From the NCBI RefSeq assembly GCF_020535245.1, contig NZ_CP084910.1, forward strand, positions 472,501 to 536,500: DNA of 64,000 nucleotides, given 5' to 3'. The position numbers and the translations under genes are program-made. Source of the stretch: Asticcacaulis sp. AND118 (GTDB taxonomy: Bacteria > Pseudomonadota > Alphaproteobacteria > Caulobacterales > Caulobacteraceae). Positions 19,935-28,674 of the stretch are shown piece by piece. The notes under the pieces were generated by a model, which was not told the DNA's origin, did not search any database, and worked only from the letters and a program-made list of their open reading frames with translations. The stretch's first letter is position 1. Every line of letters starts with the position of its first letter.

Positions 19935-20777
19935 ATGCCCAACGCTTCCCCGTTCAAGGTTGCCCTGCTCCAGCTCACCTCGCCGGCCGATCCCGCGCGC
20001 GCCTTCGAACAGCTTAAACCCCTGTACGAAACGGCAGTGGCGGCGGGTGCGCAGCTTATACTGACGCCGGAATGTTCCAACCTGATGGAGCAGCGCAAGG
20101 AGAAGAAGGCGCAGGTCGTGACGACGCTGGACGCCGATCCCTGCGTGGCTGGCGTCAAGGCGCTGGCCATGCGCTATCGCGTCCCGACCCTGCTGGGTTC
20201 GGCCATCGTGCGCTCGCCCGCCGATGGCGAAGACCGTGCGGTCAATCGCACCCTCTATTTCGATGCAAGCGGCGAAGAGGCGGCCTTCTACGACAAGATC
20301 CACCTGTTCGACGCCACCACGCCCAATGGCGACGTCTACCGCGAATCGGCCGGCGTATGCGGCGGCGAGCGCGCCGTGATCGCCCAGACACCGTGGGGCG
20401 GGCTGGGCCTGACCATCTGCTACGACGTGCGTTTCGGCTATCTGCACCGGGCGCTGGCGCAGGGCGGGGCGTCGATGATCGCCGTGCCGGCGGCCTTCAC
20501 TGTGCCGACCGGTCAGGCGCACTGGGAGGTGCTGCTGCGCGCCCGCGCCATTGAAACCGGCTGTTTCGTTTTCGCCCCGGCTCAGGGCGGTCAGCATGAA
20601 GACGGGCGTAAGACCTGGGGCCATTCGATGATCGTCAACCCGTGGGGCGAGGTCATTGCCAAACTCGACCACGACCATCCGGCGGTGCTGATGGCCGATA
20701 TCGACCTGTCCGAGGTCGCCCGCGCCCGCACCGCCATCCCTCAGTTGCAACACGACAGGACGTTTGTACGCGTATGA
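19935..20777 (+). CDS. Nitrilase-family carbon-nitrogen hydrolase
   Basis: 280 aa. The catalytic triad E46 (LTPECSN), K121 (FYDKIHLFD) and C162 (TICYDVRF) is complete. It resembles the Nit1/NitFhit branch, several members of which hydrolyse deaminated glutathione; that substrate would suit its position after glutaredoxin but is inferred. The ATG follows the grxC stop with no gap and its stop overlaps the DUF1178 start. Confidence 0.88.
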   Translation: MPNASPFKVALLQLTSPADPARAFEQLKPLYETAVAAGAQLILTPECSNLMEQRKEKKAQVVTTLDADPCVAGVKALAMRYRVPTLLGSAIVRSPADGEDRAVNRTLYFDASGEEAAFYDKIHLFDATTPNGDVYRESAGVCGGERAVIAQTPWGGLGLTICYDVRFGYLHRALAQGGASMIAVPAAFTVPTGQAHWEVLLRARAIETGCFVFAPAQGGQHEDGRKTWGHSMIVNPWGEVIAKLDHDHPAVLMADIDLSEVARARTAIPQLQHDRTFVRV

Positions 20778-21208
20778 TCCGCTATGCCTTGAAATGCGAG
20801 CACGCGCATGAGTTCGAGGCGTGGTTCTCGAACTCGGCCGCCTTCGACGAACAGAAGGCGAGGGCGCTCGTCGAGTGCCCGCATTGCGGCAGCGCACATG
20901 TGGAAAAGGCCATCATGGCGCCGATGGTGCGCACGTCCGAAACGGCCGAAAACAGGCACGCCGATATGCGCAAGGCCGTGGCCGAGGCGATGTATAAGGT
21001 GCGTAGCCACGTCGAACAGAATTTCGACTATGTGGGCGAAGGCTTCGCGCGCGAGGCTCGTGACATGCACGAAGGGCTGGCGCCGGAGCGCCCCATCTAT
21101 GGCGAGGCCAGCCGCGACGAGGTGCGCGAACTGATCGACGAGGGCGTGCCGGTGGCGCCGCTGCCCATTCCGATCGGCGAAAAGCCGAAACCCAAGACGC
21201 TAAACTGA
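20774..21208 (+). CDS. DUF1178 family protein
   Basis: 144 aa; starts MIRYALKCEHAHEFEAWF with a Cys/His pair near the N-terminus and CPHC at 35-38, suggesting a zinc ribbon. The C-terminal half is charged and helical. ATG overlaps the nitrilase stop (ATGA). The grxC-nitrilase-DUF1178 order is common in alphaproteobacteria. Function not established. Confidence 0.9.
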   Translation: MIRYALKCEHAHEFEAWFSNSAAFDEQKARALVECPHCGSAHVEKAIMAPMVRTSETAENRHADMRKAVAEAMYKVRSHVEQNFDYVGEGFAREARDMHEGLAPERPIYGEASRDEVRELIDEGVPVAPLPIPIGEKPKPKTLN

Positions 21209-21209
21209 A

Positions 21210-21387
21210 CTCTCCTCCCTACGCTTTAGCGTGGGGAGGTGGCATTTTTCGCATAGCGGAAAATGACGGAGGGGGATTTCTCCGTCACTTCAATATGCCG
21301 TGGCCCTGGTTTCTTCCGTGTCGTCCCCCTCCGTCTGCTCACTGCGTTCGCAGCCACCTCCCCATCGCTTCGCGACAGGGAGGAGAG
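21210..21387. repeat. Family C repeat pair, copy 3
   Basis: Facing arms CTCCTCCCTacgctttagcgTGGGGAGG and CCTCCCCatcgcttcgcgacAGGGAGGAG with GACGGAGGGGG/CCCCCTCCGTC inside. Fills 178 bp of the 257-bp gap after the DUF1178 gene. Confidence 0.8.
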
Positions 21388-21465
21388 TTGATGCCGACAC
21401 GCGGGAGGAGGGTGTTAACGCTTTCTTGGCCGCGCTCTTGCATAGGTAGGGGCGAAGGAGCCGCC

Positions 21466-21936
21466 ATGAAACATCTTGCGCTGATCGCTATTCTTCTGAC
21501 GACGCCGGTTATGGCCGCGACGCCTGCGGTCAATCCGCTGTCGAAGGAGCCGCTCTATGCGGCCATCATCAAGGACGCCGGGACGCTGAAGACCCGCACG
21601 CAACGTCTGGCCAAAAGCCCGTCCTTAAGCCTTCTGAGCTCGTCGGGCTTCAAGTCCTATGCGCATGATATCCGCGACTTGTCGGAGCGTAATCTGAAGG
21701 GCCATCTCGACCTCAAGGCGCGGGGCACGGACAACGATCTGAAATGCGTTTTGAAGGGCGTGTCGGTCGATTTGCCGATCCGTTTGCAAGCCATCGAAGA
21801 CGCGAAGACGCCTGACGCGCTCAAGGGGGCGCTGGATGACATGGTCTATCTGCTCGAAGACAATATCGAGGTCATCGTGACTCCGGCCACGACGGATTCG
21901 GGTCTCGACTGCGTGATCGAGTTCGGGAACTCGTAA
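21466..21936 (+). CDS. Exported hypothetical protein
   Basis: 156 aa with signal peptide MKHLALIAILLTTPVMAA; start set by ATG after GGCGAAGGAG. The mature part is mostly helical with two cysteines (LKCVLKG and LDCVIEF) that could form a disulfide. No family recognised. Flanked by repeats on both sides. Confidence 0.75.
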   Translation: MKHLALIAILLTTPVMAATPAVNPLSKEPLYAAIIKDAGTLKTRTQRLAKSPSLSLLSSSGFKSYAHDIRDLSERNLKGHLDLKARGTDNDLKCVLKGVSVDLPIRLQAIEDAKTPDALKGALDDMVYLLEDNIEVIVTPATTDSGLDCVIEFGNS

Positions 21937-21945
21937 GATTTATTG

Positions 21946-22233
21946 ACCACGGAAAACACAGAAAGCACGGACGTCATTGCGTCGATCTATTCGCGCGAAG
22001 CGTTCTAGATCATTATGTTTTCTTACGGAAACATAATGATCTAGATTTTGTTTACGTCCTCGCCGGGCGGTGGCTCCGCCACCTTGGCCGCCGCCGCGAT
22101 GGCGGCTTGAGCGGAATGATTCCATCAGGAATCATTCCGCTCTAATGTCGCTATTGACGCCATTGATGTGAGAGCCCTTCGGGCACGCTTTTTCAAGCGC
22201 TCGGAGTCCGTGCTTTCTGTGTTTTCCGTGGTT
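21946..22233. repeat. Family E inverted pair enclosing other sequence
   Basis: ACCACGGAAAACACAGAAAGC (21946-) and its inverse GTCCGTGCTTTCTGTGTTTTC..GGTT (22206-22233) face each other; a family A copy lies between them. The right arm ends exactly at the stop codon of the DsbD-like gene. A second pair lies at 42655-42750. Confidence 0.85.
22005..22144 (-). repeat. Family A multi-hairpin repeat, copy 2
   Basis: Full 139-bp copy, reverse relative to copy 1: CTAGATCATTATGTTTTC.. to ..AATCATTCCGCTCTA. It sits between convergent genes (21466-21936 forward, the DsbD-like gene reverse) and inside a family E pair. Confidence 0.9.
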
Positions 22234-24273
22234 CTATTTCTTCAACACCTTCACCACGTCCTTCGTACTCAGCATCTGCCCCAGCACCACGGGATCGGCA
22301 TTGCCCTTGCCGTAATAGACGTAGAGCGGCACCCCGGAACGTCCGTTCTGGCTGAGATATTGCGAGATGGCCGCGTCCTGATTGGTCCAGTCGCCGACCA
22401 TGTACACCGTACCGGTGGTCTTCAGCGCCTCGCGGAAGGCTTTCGTTTCGAAAACCAGCCGCTCATTGACCTTGCACGTCACGCACCAGGCGGCGGTCAG
22501 ATTGACCAGCACCGGCTTGCCCTGCGCGCGCAGTTCGGCGATGCGCGCGGTGGAAAAGGCTTCGTGATCGACCGCTACGCGCACCGGGGCGTCGGGTTTC
22601 TGCACGGCGGCAGCCGCGGCGACGGCCAGCGCCATGACGATGAACACCGGCCGCAACACACGCGGCCCTCGCGGCCACCACAGACCCGCCGTCAGAAGCG
22701 CACAGGCCAGCACCAGCGCGAACAGGCCCAGCCCCGATACCTGCTGGGCGAAGACCCACAGCATCCACAACGCGGCCCCGTACATGGGTACGGCCAGAAT
22801 GTGCCTTAGCCGGTCCATCCACGGGCCGGGTCTGGGCATCTTCGCGGCCACGGCGGGCACATAGGTGATAAGGAAGGTCAGGGCGACGACCGGCAGGGCG
22901 AAGCCCAGCCCCAGGGCGAGGAAGATGGCGAAGCTGACCAGCCCGCCCTGCGCCAGAGCCACGCCGATGGCCGTGGCCATGAAGGGCGCGGTGCAGGGCG
23001 CGGCGACCACGACGGCCAGCACGCCGGTCAGCAAGGCGGTCACGTCGGGGTTATTGACTGACAAGCGTCCGCCGGCCAGCGATTGCAGGCCGGAACCAAT
23101 CTCGAACAGGCCGGACATGTTGAGCGCTACGGCCAGCAGCAGCAGGGACAGGGCCGCCGTCACCCACGGCGACTGCAACTGAAAGCCCCAGCCCAGCGCC
23201 GAGCCGAGCCAACTCAACAGCCCGCCCAGAAGAGCGAAGGTGATCAGCACGCCGAGACCGTAAAAGAGCGACTCGCGCCGACCTGCCGCGCCGTCATGCC
23301 CGGCCTTGGCCAGCGCCAGCAGCTTCATCGACAGCACCGGGAAGACGCAGGGCATCAGGTTGAGGATCAGCCCGCCGACAAAGGCCAGCGCCATGGCTGC
23401 CAGCACACTGCCGAGATTGATGGCGGGACGGGCTGCGGGCGGTGCCCCCAATCCGCGCGCGGCAGCGGGTAACGTGCCGGGGGCGGCGCTGATCTGGTAC
23501 GAGCGGCCCGAAGCGAAACGGATGACGGCTTCGAATGGGCCTTCGACAGCGGATTTGGTTTTCAGCGCGAAGGTAAAACCCTGCGGACCCAGTTCGATGG
23601 CCTGTTTGGCGGCGGGGTCGATGACGCCGCCTTTCAGCGGGAACAGATAGGCCCCGCCGGGGTGGGCAAAGTCGGTTGCCGCCGTCGCATCGGCGGGCGC
23701 GATCAGGCCCAGCGTCAGGGTATCACCGGTGACCGCATAGGCGCCGTCGGTCTTCAGCGGGACGGGCAGAGCCGCGCGAATTTTACTGAAATCCGTCAGT
23801 GCTTCGGACTTTGGCGTGACCTTGAGGTCGAGCGTCAGATTGACCGTCTCCGGCACGCAGACCTTTTCGCAGACGAGGAAATCGACCTGCGCGCGGAGGG
23901 GCAGCACGCCGTCCTTCAGCACTGAGCCGTTGGTGATCTGCGCCAGGAGGGCCGTCTCGCCGCTATAGCCGAAATTGGTGAGGCCCATATAGGGCTGCAC
24001 TTCGGGGGTGGGGAAGACGAGGTCGGACGCGGTGACCCCGGTGGGCAGGGTCCACGTGACTTTCGGCGCAAGGCCGGTATCGCCGGGATTCTGCCAGTAG
24101 GTGTGCCAGCCTTTCAGCGGCGTGTGGCGGATGGCCAGCCAGACCTCACCGCCGGGGACGACGGTGGTTTCGGCGATCAGTTCGGTGGTGAGGTGCGCGG
24201 TCTTGACCGGCTCGGCCTGAGCGGCAGAACAGAGGGTGAGAAACGCGAAGACCGACGCGAAAAATTTAAGCAC
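22234..24273 (-). CDS. DsbD/ScsB-like thiol-disulfide interchange protein
   Basis: 679 aa with GTG start at 24273, chosen because the signal peptide MLKFFASVFAFLTL..AQA begins there; the open frame upstream only translates a family C repeat. The periplasmic N-terminal domain has C135/C139 (VCEKVC). Eight or so membrane helices include C309 (MPC) and C427 (APC), the electron-relay pair, and a C-terminal thioredoxin domain has C597-VT-C600. It passes electrons from cytosolic thioredoxin to periplasmic thiol proteins. The N-terminal domain is of the ScsB type rather than classic DsbD. Confidence 0.9.
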   Translation of the reverse strand: MLKFFASVFAFLTLCSAAQAEPVKTAHLTTELIAETTVVPGGEVWLAIRHTPLKGWHTYWQNPGDTGLAPKVTWTLPTGVTASDLVFPTPEVQPYMGLTNFGYSGETALLAQITNGSVLKDGVLPLRAQVDFLVCEKVCVPETVNLTLDLKVTPKSEALTDFSKIRAALPVPLKTDGAYAVTGDTLTLGLIAPADATAATDFAHPGGAYLFPLKGGVIDPAAKQAIELGPQGFTFALKTKSAVEGPFEAVIRFASGRSYQISAAPGTLPAAARGLGAPPAARPAINLGSVLAAMALAFVGGLILNLMPCVFPVLSMKLLALAKAGHDGAAGRRESLFYGLGVLITFALLGGLLSWLGSALGWGFQLQSPWVTAALSLLLLAVALNMSGLFEIGSGLQSLAGGRLSVNNPDVTALLTGVLAVVVAAPCTAPFMATAIGVALAQGGLVSFAIFLALGLGFALPVVALTFLITYVPAVAAKMPRPGPWMDRLRHILAVPMYGAALWMLWVFAQQVSGLGLFALVLACALLTAGLWWPRGPRVLRPVFIVMALAVAAAAAVQKPDAPVRVAVDHEAFSTARIAELRAQGKPVLVNLTAAWCVTCKVNERLVFETKAFREALKTTGTVYMVGDWTNQDAAISQYLSQNGRSGVPLYVYYGKGNADPVVLGQMLSTKDVVKVLKK

Positions 24274-24292
24274 GCTATCACCAGAAATATGC

Positions 24293-24403
24293 CCCCTCTC
24301 CCTTGAGGGAGAGGGTTGGGGTGAGGGGGACGACGAGAGCAGAGCGTGGGGCTCCCCCCTCATCCGCCGCTATCGCGGCACCTTCTCCCTCAAGGGAGAA
24401 GGG
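24293..24403. repeat. Family C repeat pair, copy 4
   Basis: CCCTCTCCCttgaGGGAGAGGG and CCTTCTCCCtcaaGGGAGAAGG arms with GGTGAGGGGG/CCCCCCTCATCC inside. It fills the whole gap between the ptsP stop and the DsbD-like gene start, so it forms that gene's 5' leader region. Confidence 0.85.
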
Positions 24404-24406
24404 AAA

Positions 24407-26671
24407 TCACAGATTCACATTCAGCTTTCGCGCCAGCGCCAGTACCTCACTGCGCAGCGAGCCATAGGATGAACCCATCAGCTTCTGGATGGCCTTTGCC
24501 GCCTGATCGCGATCCAGCGACAGGATCATGCGCTTGACCTGACCGATGCCGGCAGGCGGCATGGACAGGCGGTTGAAGCCCAGCGCGATCAGCACGAAGG
24601 CCTCCAGCGGCTTGCCGGCGATTTCACCGCACACCGATACCGGCGTGCCGGAATCCTCGGCGGCTTTCTGGATGGCCGACAGGGCGCGCAGCATCGGCGG
24701 CGACAGCACGTCGTAGCGGTCCGACATGCGCGGATTGGTGCGGTCGGCGGCAAACAGGTACTGCGTCAGGTCGTTGGTGCCGACGCTGGCGAAATCGACC
24801 ATCGGCAGCAGGGCGTCGAGGTGGAACAGCAGCGACGGACATTCGATCATCACGCCCACGCGCAGGATATGCGGCAGCGGCCGGCCGCGGCGGCGGGCCC
24901 ACTGACATTCGATATCGACCAGTTCGCGCGCCTGACGGAATTCGTCGACCGAGGCGACCATGGGGAACATGATACGCAGTTCGCGGCCCTTGGCGGCGGT
25001 GAGCAGCGCGCGCACCTGCATCCGCAGCAGGGCCGGGCGGTCCAGCCCCATGCGGATGGCGCGCCAGCCCAGAGCCGGGTTTTCCTCGCGCTCGGTCTCC
25101 ATGTAGGGCAGGATCTTGTCGCCGCCGAGGTCGAGCGTGCGGAAGATGACCGGCTTGTCGCCCGCCGCGTCCATCACCCGCTCGTACAGTTCGGTCTGGC
25201 GTTTCAGGCGCGGCAGGTCTTCGGAAACCATGAACTGGAACTCGGTGCGGAACAGGCCTATGCCTTCGGCGCCGGTCTCCTGCATGATTTCCAGATCGAA
25301 TTCCAGACCGGCATTCATCAGCATGGCGACGCGGTGGCCGTCCAGCGTCACCGCCTCGACGTCTTTCAGCTTTTCAAACTCGGCGCGACGGGCCGCGCGC
25401 ATGTCCATGCGCGACACGGCGGCGCCCAGAATGTCCGGACGCGGACGCAGATAGGCTTCGCCGGTTTCGCCGTCGACCACGACCTGATCGCCCTGATTGA
25501 CCTTGTCGCGCAGGCGGTCCAGCCGCCCGACGCAGGGGATTTGCAGGGCGCGCGCCACGATGGCGGCGTGGTTGGCCGCCGAGCCTTCTTCGAGCAGGAT
25601 GCCTTTCAGCTTCTTGCGATCGTATTCCAGCAGGTCGGCGGGGCCCAGATCGCGCGCCACCAGAATGGCGTTGTCGGGGATTTCGCGGGCCACCGTATTC
25701 TTGCCCGCCAGTACGCGTAACAGCCGGTTGCCGAGGTCTTCGAGATCGTGCAGCCGCTCGCGCATATAGGCGTCGCGGGCATTGTTGAGCTTGGCGCGCT
25801 GTTCGTTGCGCACGCGCTCGACGGCGGCTTCGGCGGTCAGGCCCGAGCGCACGGCCTCGACCAGATTGCGCGTCCAGCCGCGGTCGTGGGCGAACATGCG
25901 ATAGGTTTCGAGCACGTCGAAGGTCGGCCCGGCCAGACCATGCTGACCTTCGAACATCTGATCGATCTGATCGCGCAGGTCGCCGATGGCGGTCAAAAGC
26001 CGCGCCTCTTCGGCGATGGCGTCGTCCGACAGCAGATGATCGGGGGTGACGGGTACCTCGTGCAGGATGACGACGCCTATGGCAATGCCGTCGGCGAAAC
26101 TCGACCCCTTCAGCCGCTCCGGCCGTTGGGGGGCGATTTCGATGTCTTTCAGCTCGTCATCGCTGACGAGGTCGCCGGCCACCATTTCAGCCAGCACCAT
26201 GGCGATGATCTGAAGGTCTTCGACCTCGTCCTCGCCATAGGTGCGCATGGCCATATTCTGCACGACCAGCACGCCGATGGTACGGCCGCCGCGCAGCAAG
26301 GGCACGCCGAGGAAGGAGTTATAGGGGTCTTCGCCGGTTTCCGGACGGTAGGCGAAGCTGGCGTGCGACGGCGCGTCGTTGAGGTTCAGCGGCTGACCCG
26401 AACGGGCGACCTCACCGACCAGACCTTCGCTGAGGCGCAGGCGCGTATTGTGGACGGCTTCGCGGTTGAGGCCTTCGGTGGCGAACAGTTCCAGTTCTTC
26501 GGAAGTGCGGCGCAGATAGATCGAACACACTTCGGCGATCATCGAGCGGGCGATGATTTCCACCACGCGGTCCAGACGGGCCTGGGCCGAGGCGCCATCG
26601 GCCATGACTTCGCGGATCTGCCGCAGCAGACCGCGCTGACCGCGTGCACCCTGAACCAGACTTGGACTCAA
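24407..26671 (-). CDS. ptsP: PEP-protein phosphotransferase EI-Ntr (PtsP)
   Basis: 754 aa if TTG at 26671 is used; it has a good SD (GGGGAG, 8 nt upstream) and gives the expected length, while the frame stays open upstream. An N-terminal GAF domain (about 10-160) is followed by the EI domains: the swivelling phosphohistidine domain with AANHAAIVAR, and the PEP-binding barrel with FRTEFQFM and VGTNDLTQY. It starts the nitrogen PTS phosphorelay, often coupled to (p)ppGpp control in alphaproteobacteria. ptsP usually lies beside lysC; here an MCP gene separates them. Confidence 0.93.
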   Translation of the reverse strand: MSPSLVQGARGQRGLLRQIREVMADGASAQARLDRVVEIIARSMIAEVCSIYLRRTSEELELFATEGLNREAVHNTRLRLSEGLVGEVARSGQPLNLNDAPSHASFAYRPETGEDPYNSFLGVPLLRGGRTIGVLVVQNMAMRTYGEDEVEDLQIIAMVLAEMVAGDLVSDDELKDIEIAPQRPERLKGSSFADGIAIGVVILHEVPVTPDHLLSDDAIAEEARLLTAIGDLRDQIDQMFEGQHGLAGPTFDVLETYRMFAHDRGWTRNLVEAVRSGLTAEAAVERVRNEQRAKLNNARDAYMRERLHDLEDLGNRLLRVLAGKNTVAREIPDNAILVARDLGPADLLEYDRKKLKGILLEEGSAANHAAIVARALQIPCVGRLDRLRDKVNQGDQVVVDGETGEAYLRPRPDILGAAVSRMDMRAARRAEFEKLKDVEAVTLDGHRVAMLMNAGLEFDLEIMQETGAEGIGLFRTEFQFMVSEDLPRLKRQTELYERVMDAAGDKPVIFRTLDLGGDKILPYMETEREENPALGWRAIRMGLDRPALLRMQVRALLTAAKGRELRIMFPMVASVDEFRQARELVDIECQWARRRGRPLPHILRVGVMIECPSLLFHLDALLPMVDFASVGTNDLTQYLFAADRTNPRMSDRYDVLSPPMLRALSAIQKAAEDSGTPVSVCGEIAGKPLEAFVLIALGFNRLSMPPAGIGQVKRMILSLDRDQAAKAIQKLMGSSYGSLRSEVLALARKLNVNL

Positions 26672-26804
26672 CGCTTGGGCTCCCCATACAACCGTTTGTC
26701 CCGATAATGGGAAAGGTTTTCGCGGCTGTCTACAGAGCCTTGTCCCCCGAGACAAGTCACGAAGACTTTACGGGGTCACATACGGGAAACAAATGGACGT
26801 AAAG

Positions 26805-28280
26805 CTACGCCACCAGCGTTTCGACCCGGCGCTTCACCTCGTCCGAGGCGCGCGAGATCGAGTCGAAGGTCGAGGTGACGTGGCCCAGGCTGGCCTCGAT
26901 CTCGCCTACCGCGCCGACAGCCGAGTGCATGTTGCCGGAGATTTCCGAGGTCACCGTGCTCTGCTGCTCCAGCGCCGAAGCGACGGCCACCACATTGTCG
27001 AGCACCGAGGTCATCTGCGAAATGACTTCATCGAGCGCGGCGGCGACATCGGAGGTGATGGTCTGCATCGAGGCGATTTCCTGCGCGATGCGGGCCGAGG
27101 ACGAGGCCGACTGATTGGCCAGCGACTTGACCTCCGACGCCACGACGGCGAAGCCCTTGCCGGCTTCGCCCGCACGGGCGGACTCGATGGTGGCGTTGAG
27201 CGCCAAAAGGTTGATCTGGCTGGCGATGTCCTGAATGAAGATCACGACGCTGCCCATCGCGTCGGCGCTTTCGGTCAGGTGCCCGGCGGAGCTTTGCACG
27301 CGGCCCGTCGAGGCGAAGGCGGTTTCGACGGCCAGACGCGCCTGATTCATGTTCTGGGCGATCTCGTGCACGCTCTGGCGCAGTTCCTCGGCGGCGGCGA
27401 CCGAATTGATGATCGATCCGGTCTCGGTCGAGGCCCCGGCGGCCCCGGCGACCATCTGGTTGGCGGTGACGATACGTGACACCACATCGCCCAGATCGGT
27501 GTTGATCTCCTGCGACAGGTGGTCGTTGCGCAGGCGCTTTTCGACCTCGGCGGTGGTGTCGACCGCGAACTTCACCACCTTCACAACCTTGCCGGCTTCG
27601 TCGATGATCGGGTTGTAGGTCGCCTGAATGTAGACGGGGCGGCTGCCCTTGGCGAGGCGCTTGAAATTGGCGGATTTATAATGCCCGGCGCGCAGGTCGG
27701 CCCAGAAGGCGGCGTAGTCGGGCGAGGCGACGTAGGAGGGCTCGCAGAACAGGCGGTGGTGCTGGCCGTCCAGTTCGTGCGCCGCATAGCCCATCACCTT
27801 GAGGAAGTTGGGGTTGGCGGTGAGGATCTGACCTTCCGGCGTGAATTCGATGATGGCCTGCGACTGACCCAGCGCGCGCATCTTGCCCGACGCGTCGATC
27901 TCGCTTTCCTTGGCGGCGGTGATGTCCGAGGCGCATTTGACGACCTTCACGACATTGCCGCGGCGGTCGCGCACCGGCGTGTAGGCGGCCTGAAGCCAGA
28001 CGACCTGACCGTCGCGTCCGAAGCGGCGGAACTCGCCCGTCTTCGATTGCCCCGCCGCCAGATCGCTCCAGAAGCGTGCATAGTCCGGGGAGGCGGTATA
28101 GGCCGGATCGCAGAGAATGCGATGGTGCCGCCCGCGCAGTTCGCCGGCCGTATAGCCCGTCGCCTTGAGGAAGTTGTCGTTGGCGCTGAGGATGTCGCCC
28201 CTGGGCGAAAATTCGATGACGGCCATTGCGGCGTTCAGTGCGGCCAGTACGGCGTCGGAATCTTTGGGTGAGAAAAACAT
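26805..28280 (-). CDS. Soluble PAS-PAS methyl-accepting chemotaxis protein
   Basis: 491 aa, no membrane helix or signal. Two PAS domains (about 10-125 and 130-245), each with the GYTAGEL/GYAAHEL and WLQAAY/YIQATY landmarks of the BdlA/Aer2-like group, precede an MCP signalling domain (about 260-491) with the hairpin tip [20 protein letters not shown]. BdlA-like proteins sense redox or energy state and affect motility or biofilm dispersal; the ligand here is unknown. Its position between lysC and ptsP looks like an insertion. Confidence 0.92.
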   Translation of the reverse strand: MFFSPKDSDAVLAALNAAMAVIEFSPRGDILSANDNFLKATGYTAGELRGRHHRILCDPAYTASPDYARFWSDLAAGQSKTGEFRRFGRDGQVVWLQAAYTPVRDRRGNVVKVVKCASDITAAKESEIDASGKMRALGQSQAIIEFTPEGQILTANPNFLKVMGYAAHELDGQHHRLFCEPSYVASPDYAAFWADLRAGHYKSANFKRLAKGSRPVYIQATYNPIIDEAGKVVKVVKFAVDTTAEVEKRLRNDHLSQEINTDLGDVVSRIVTANQMVAGAAGASTETGSIINSVAAAEELRQSVHEIAQNMNQARLAVETAFASTGRVQSSAGHLTESADAMGSVVIFIQDIASQINLLALNATIESARAGEAGKGFAVVASEVKSLANQSASSSARIAQEIASMQTITSDVAAALDEVISQMTSVLDNVVAVASALEQQSTVTSEISGNMHSAVGAVGEIEASLGHVTSTFDSISRASDEVKRRVETLVA

Positions 28281-28372
28281 GGGTGCAGGTCCGATAGGTT
28301 AAGCGAATCCGGTCAGGTCGGCGTATCGAATCTGCCTCCGGGTAGATTAAAGAAACGATGGTATGGCAAAGG

Positions 28373-28386
28373 TTTCGTATACGAAA
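28373..28386. promoter_or_regulatory. Palindrome upstream of the MCP gene
   Basis: TTTCGTATACGAAA is a perfect 14-bp palindrome 93 bp before the MCP start, in the 394-bp gap (28281-28674) after lysC. No gene is visible in that gap. It could be an operator; no regulator is identified. Confidence 0.35.
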
Positions 28387-28609
28387 TGATCTGCAATGGG
28401 TTGTTTTGAGCCATCTTCTGAAAATTTCGCGATTTTGTAACAAAAAGGCCGGCTCCCACCCCGAAGGTTCCCGCCCTTTTCACAGGTACGGGTTGCGTTA
28501 CGTAAGGTAAAAGCAATCGATTTCATATCGTTATGCTTGTAAAAGGCCTGACCACTCTTCCGTAAACACTGTGACCCACGCGGCGTGTTCTCAGGTCCCG
28601 TTCGCAAAA

Positions 28610-28665
28610 AGGCCGTCCGGCACCCGGCGCAACGCCGGGCGCTGAACGGCGTCTGTTTTTTACGC
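28610..28665 (-). terminator. Terminator of lysC
   Basis: On the minus strand GCCCGGCGTTGCGCCGGGTGC and a flanking GCCGTTCAG..GGACGGC pairing end in CCTTTTTG. It lies just after the lysC stop codon. Confidence 0.65.
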
Positions 28666-28674
28666 GGTCGGGGC

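Noticed and set aside
22234-24363. Longer DsbD-like start 30 codons upstream
   Set aside because: The extra part SSSPSPQPSPSRERG is translated family C repeat; the signal peptide begins at the GTG at 24273.
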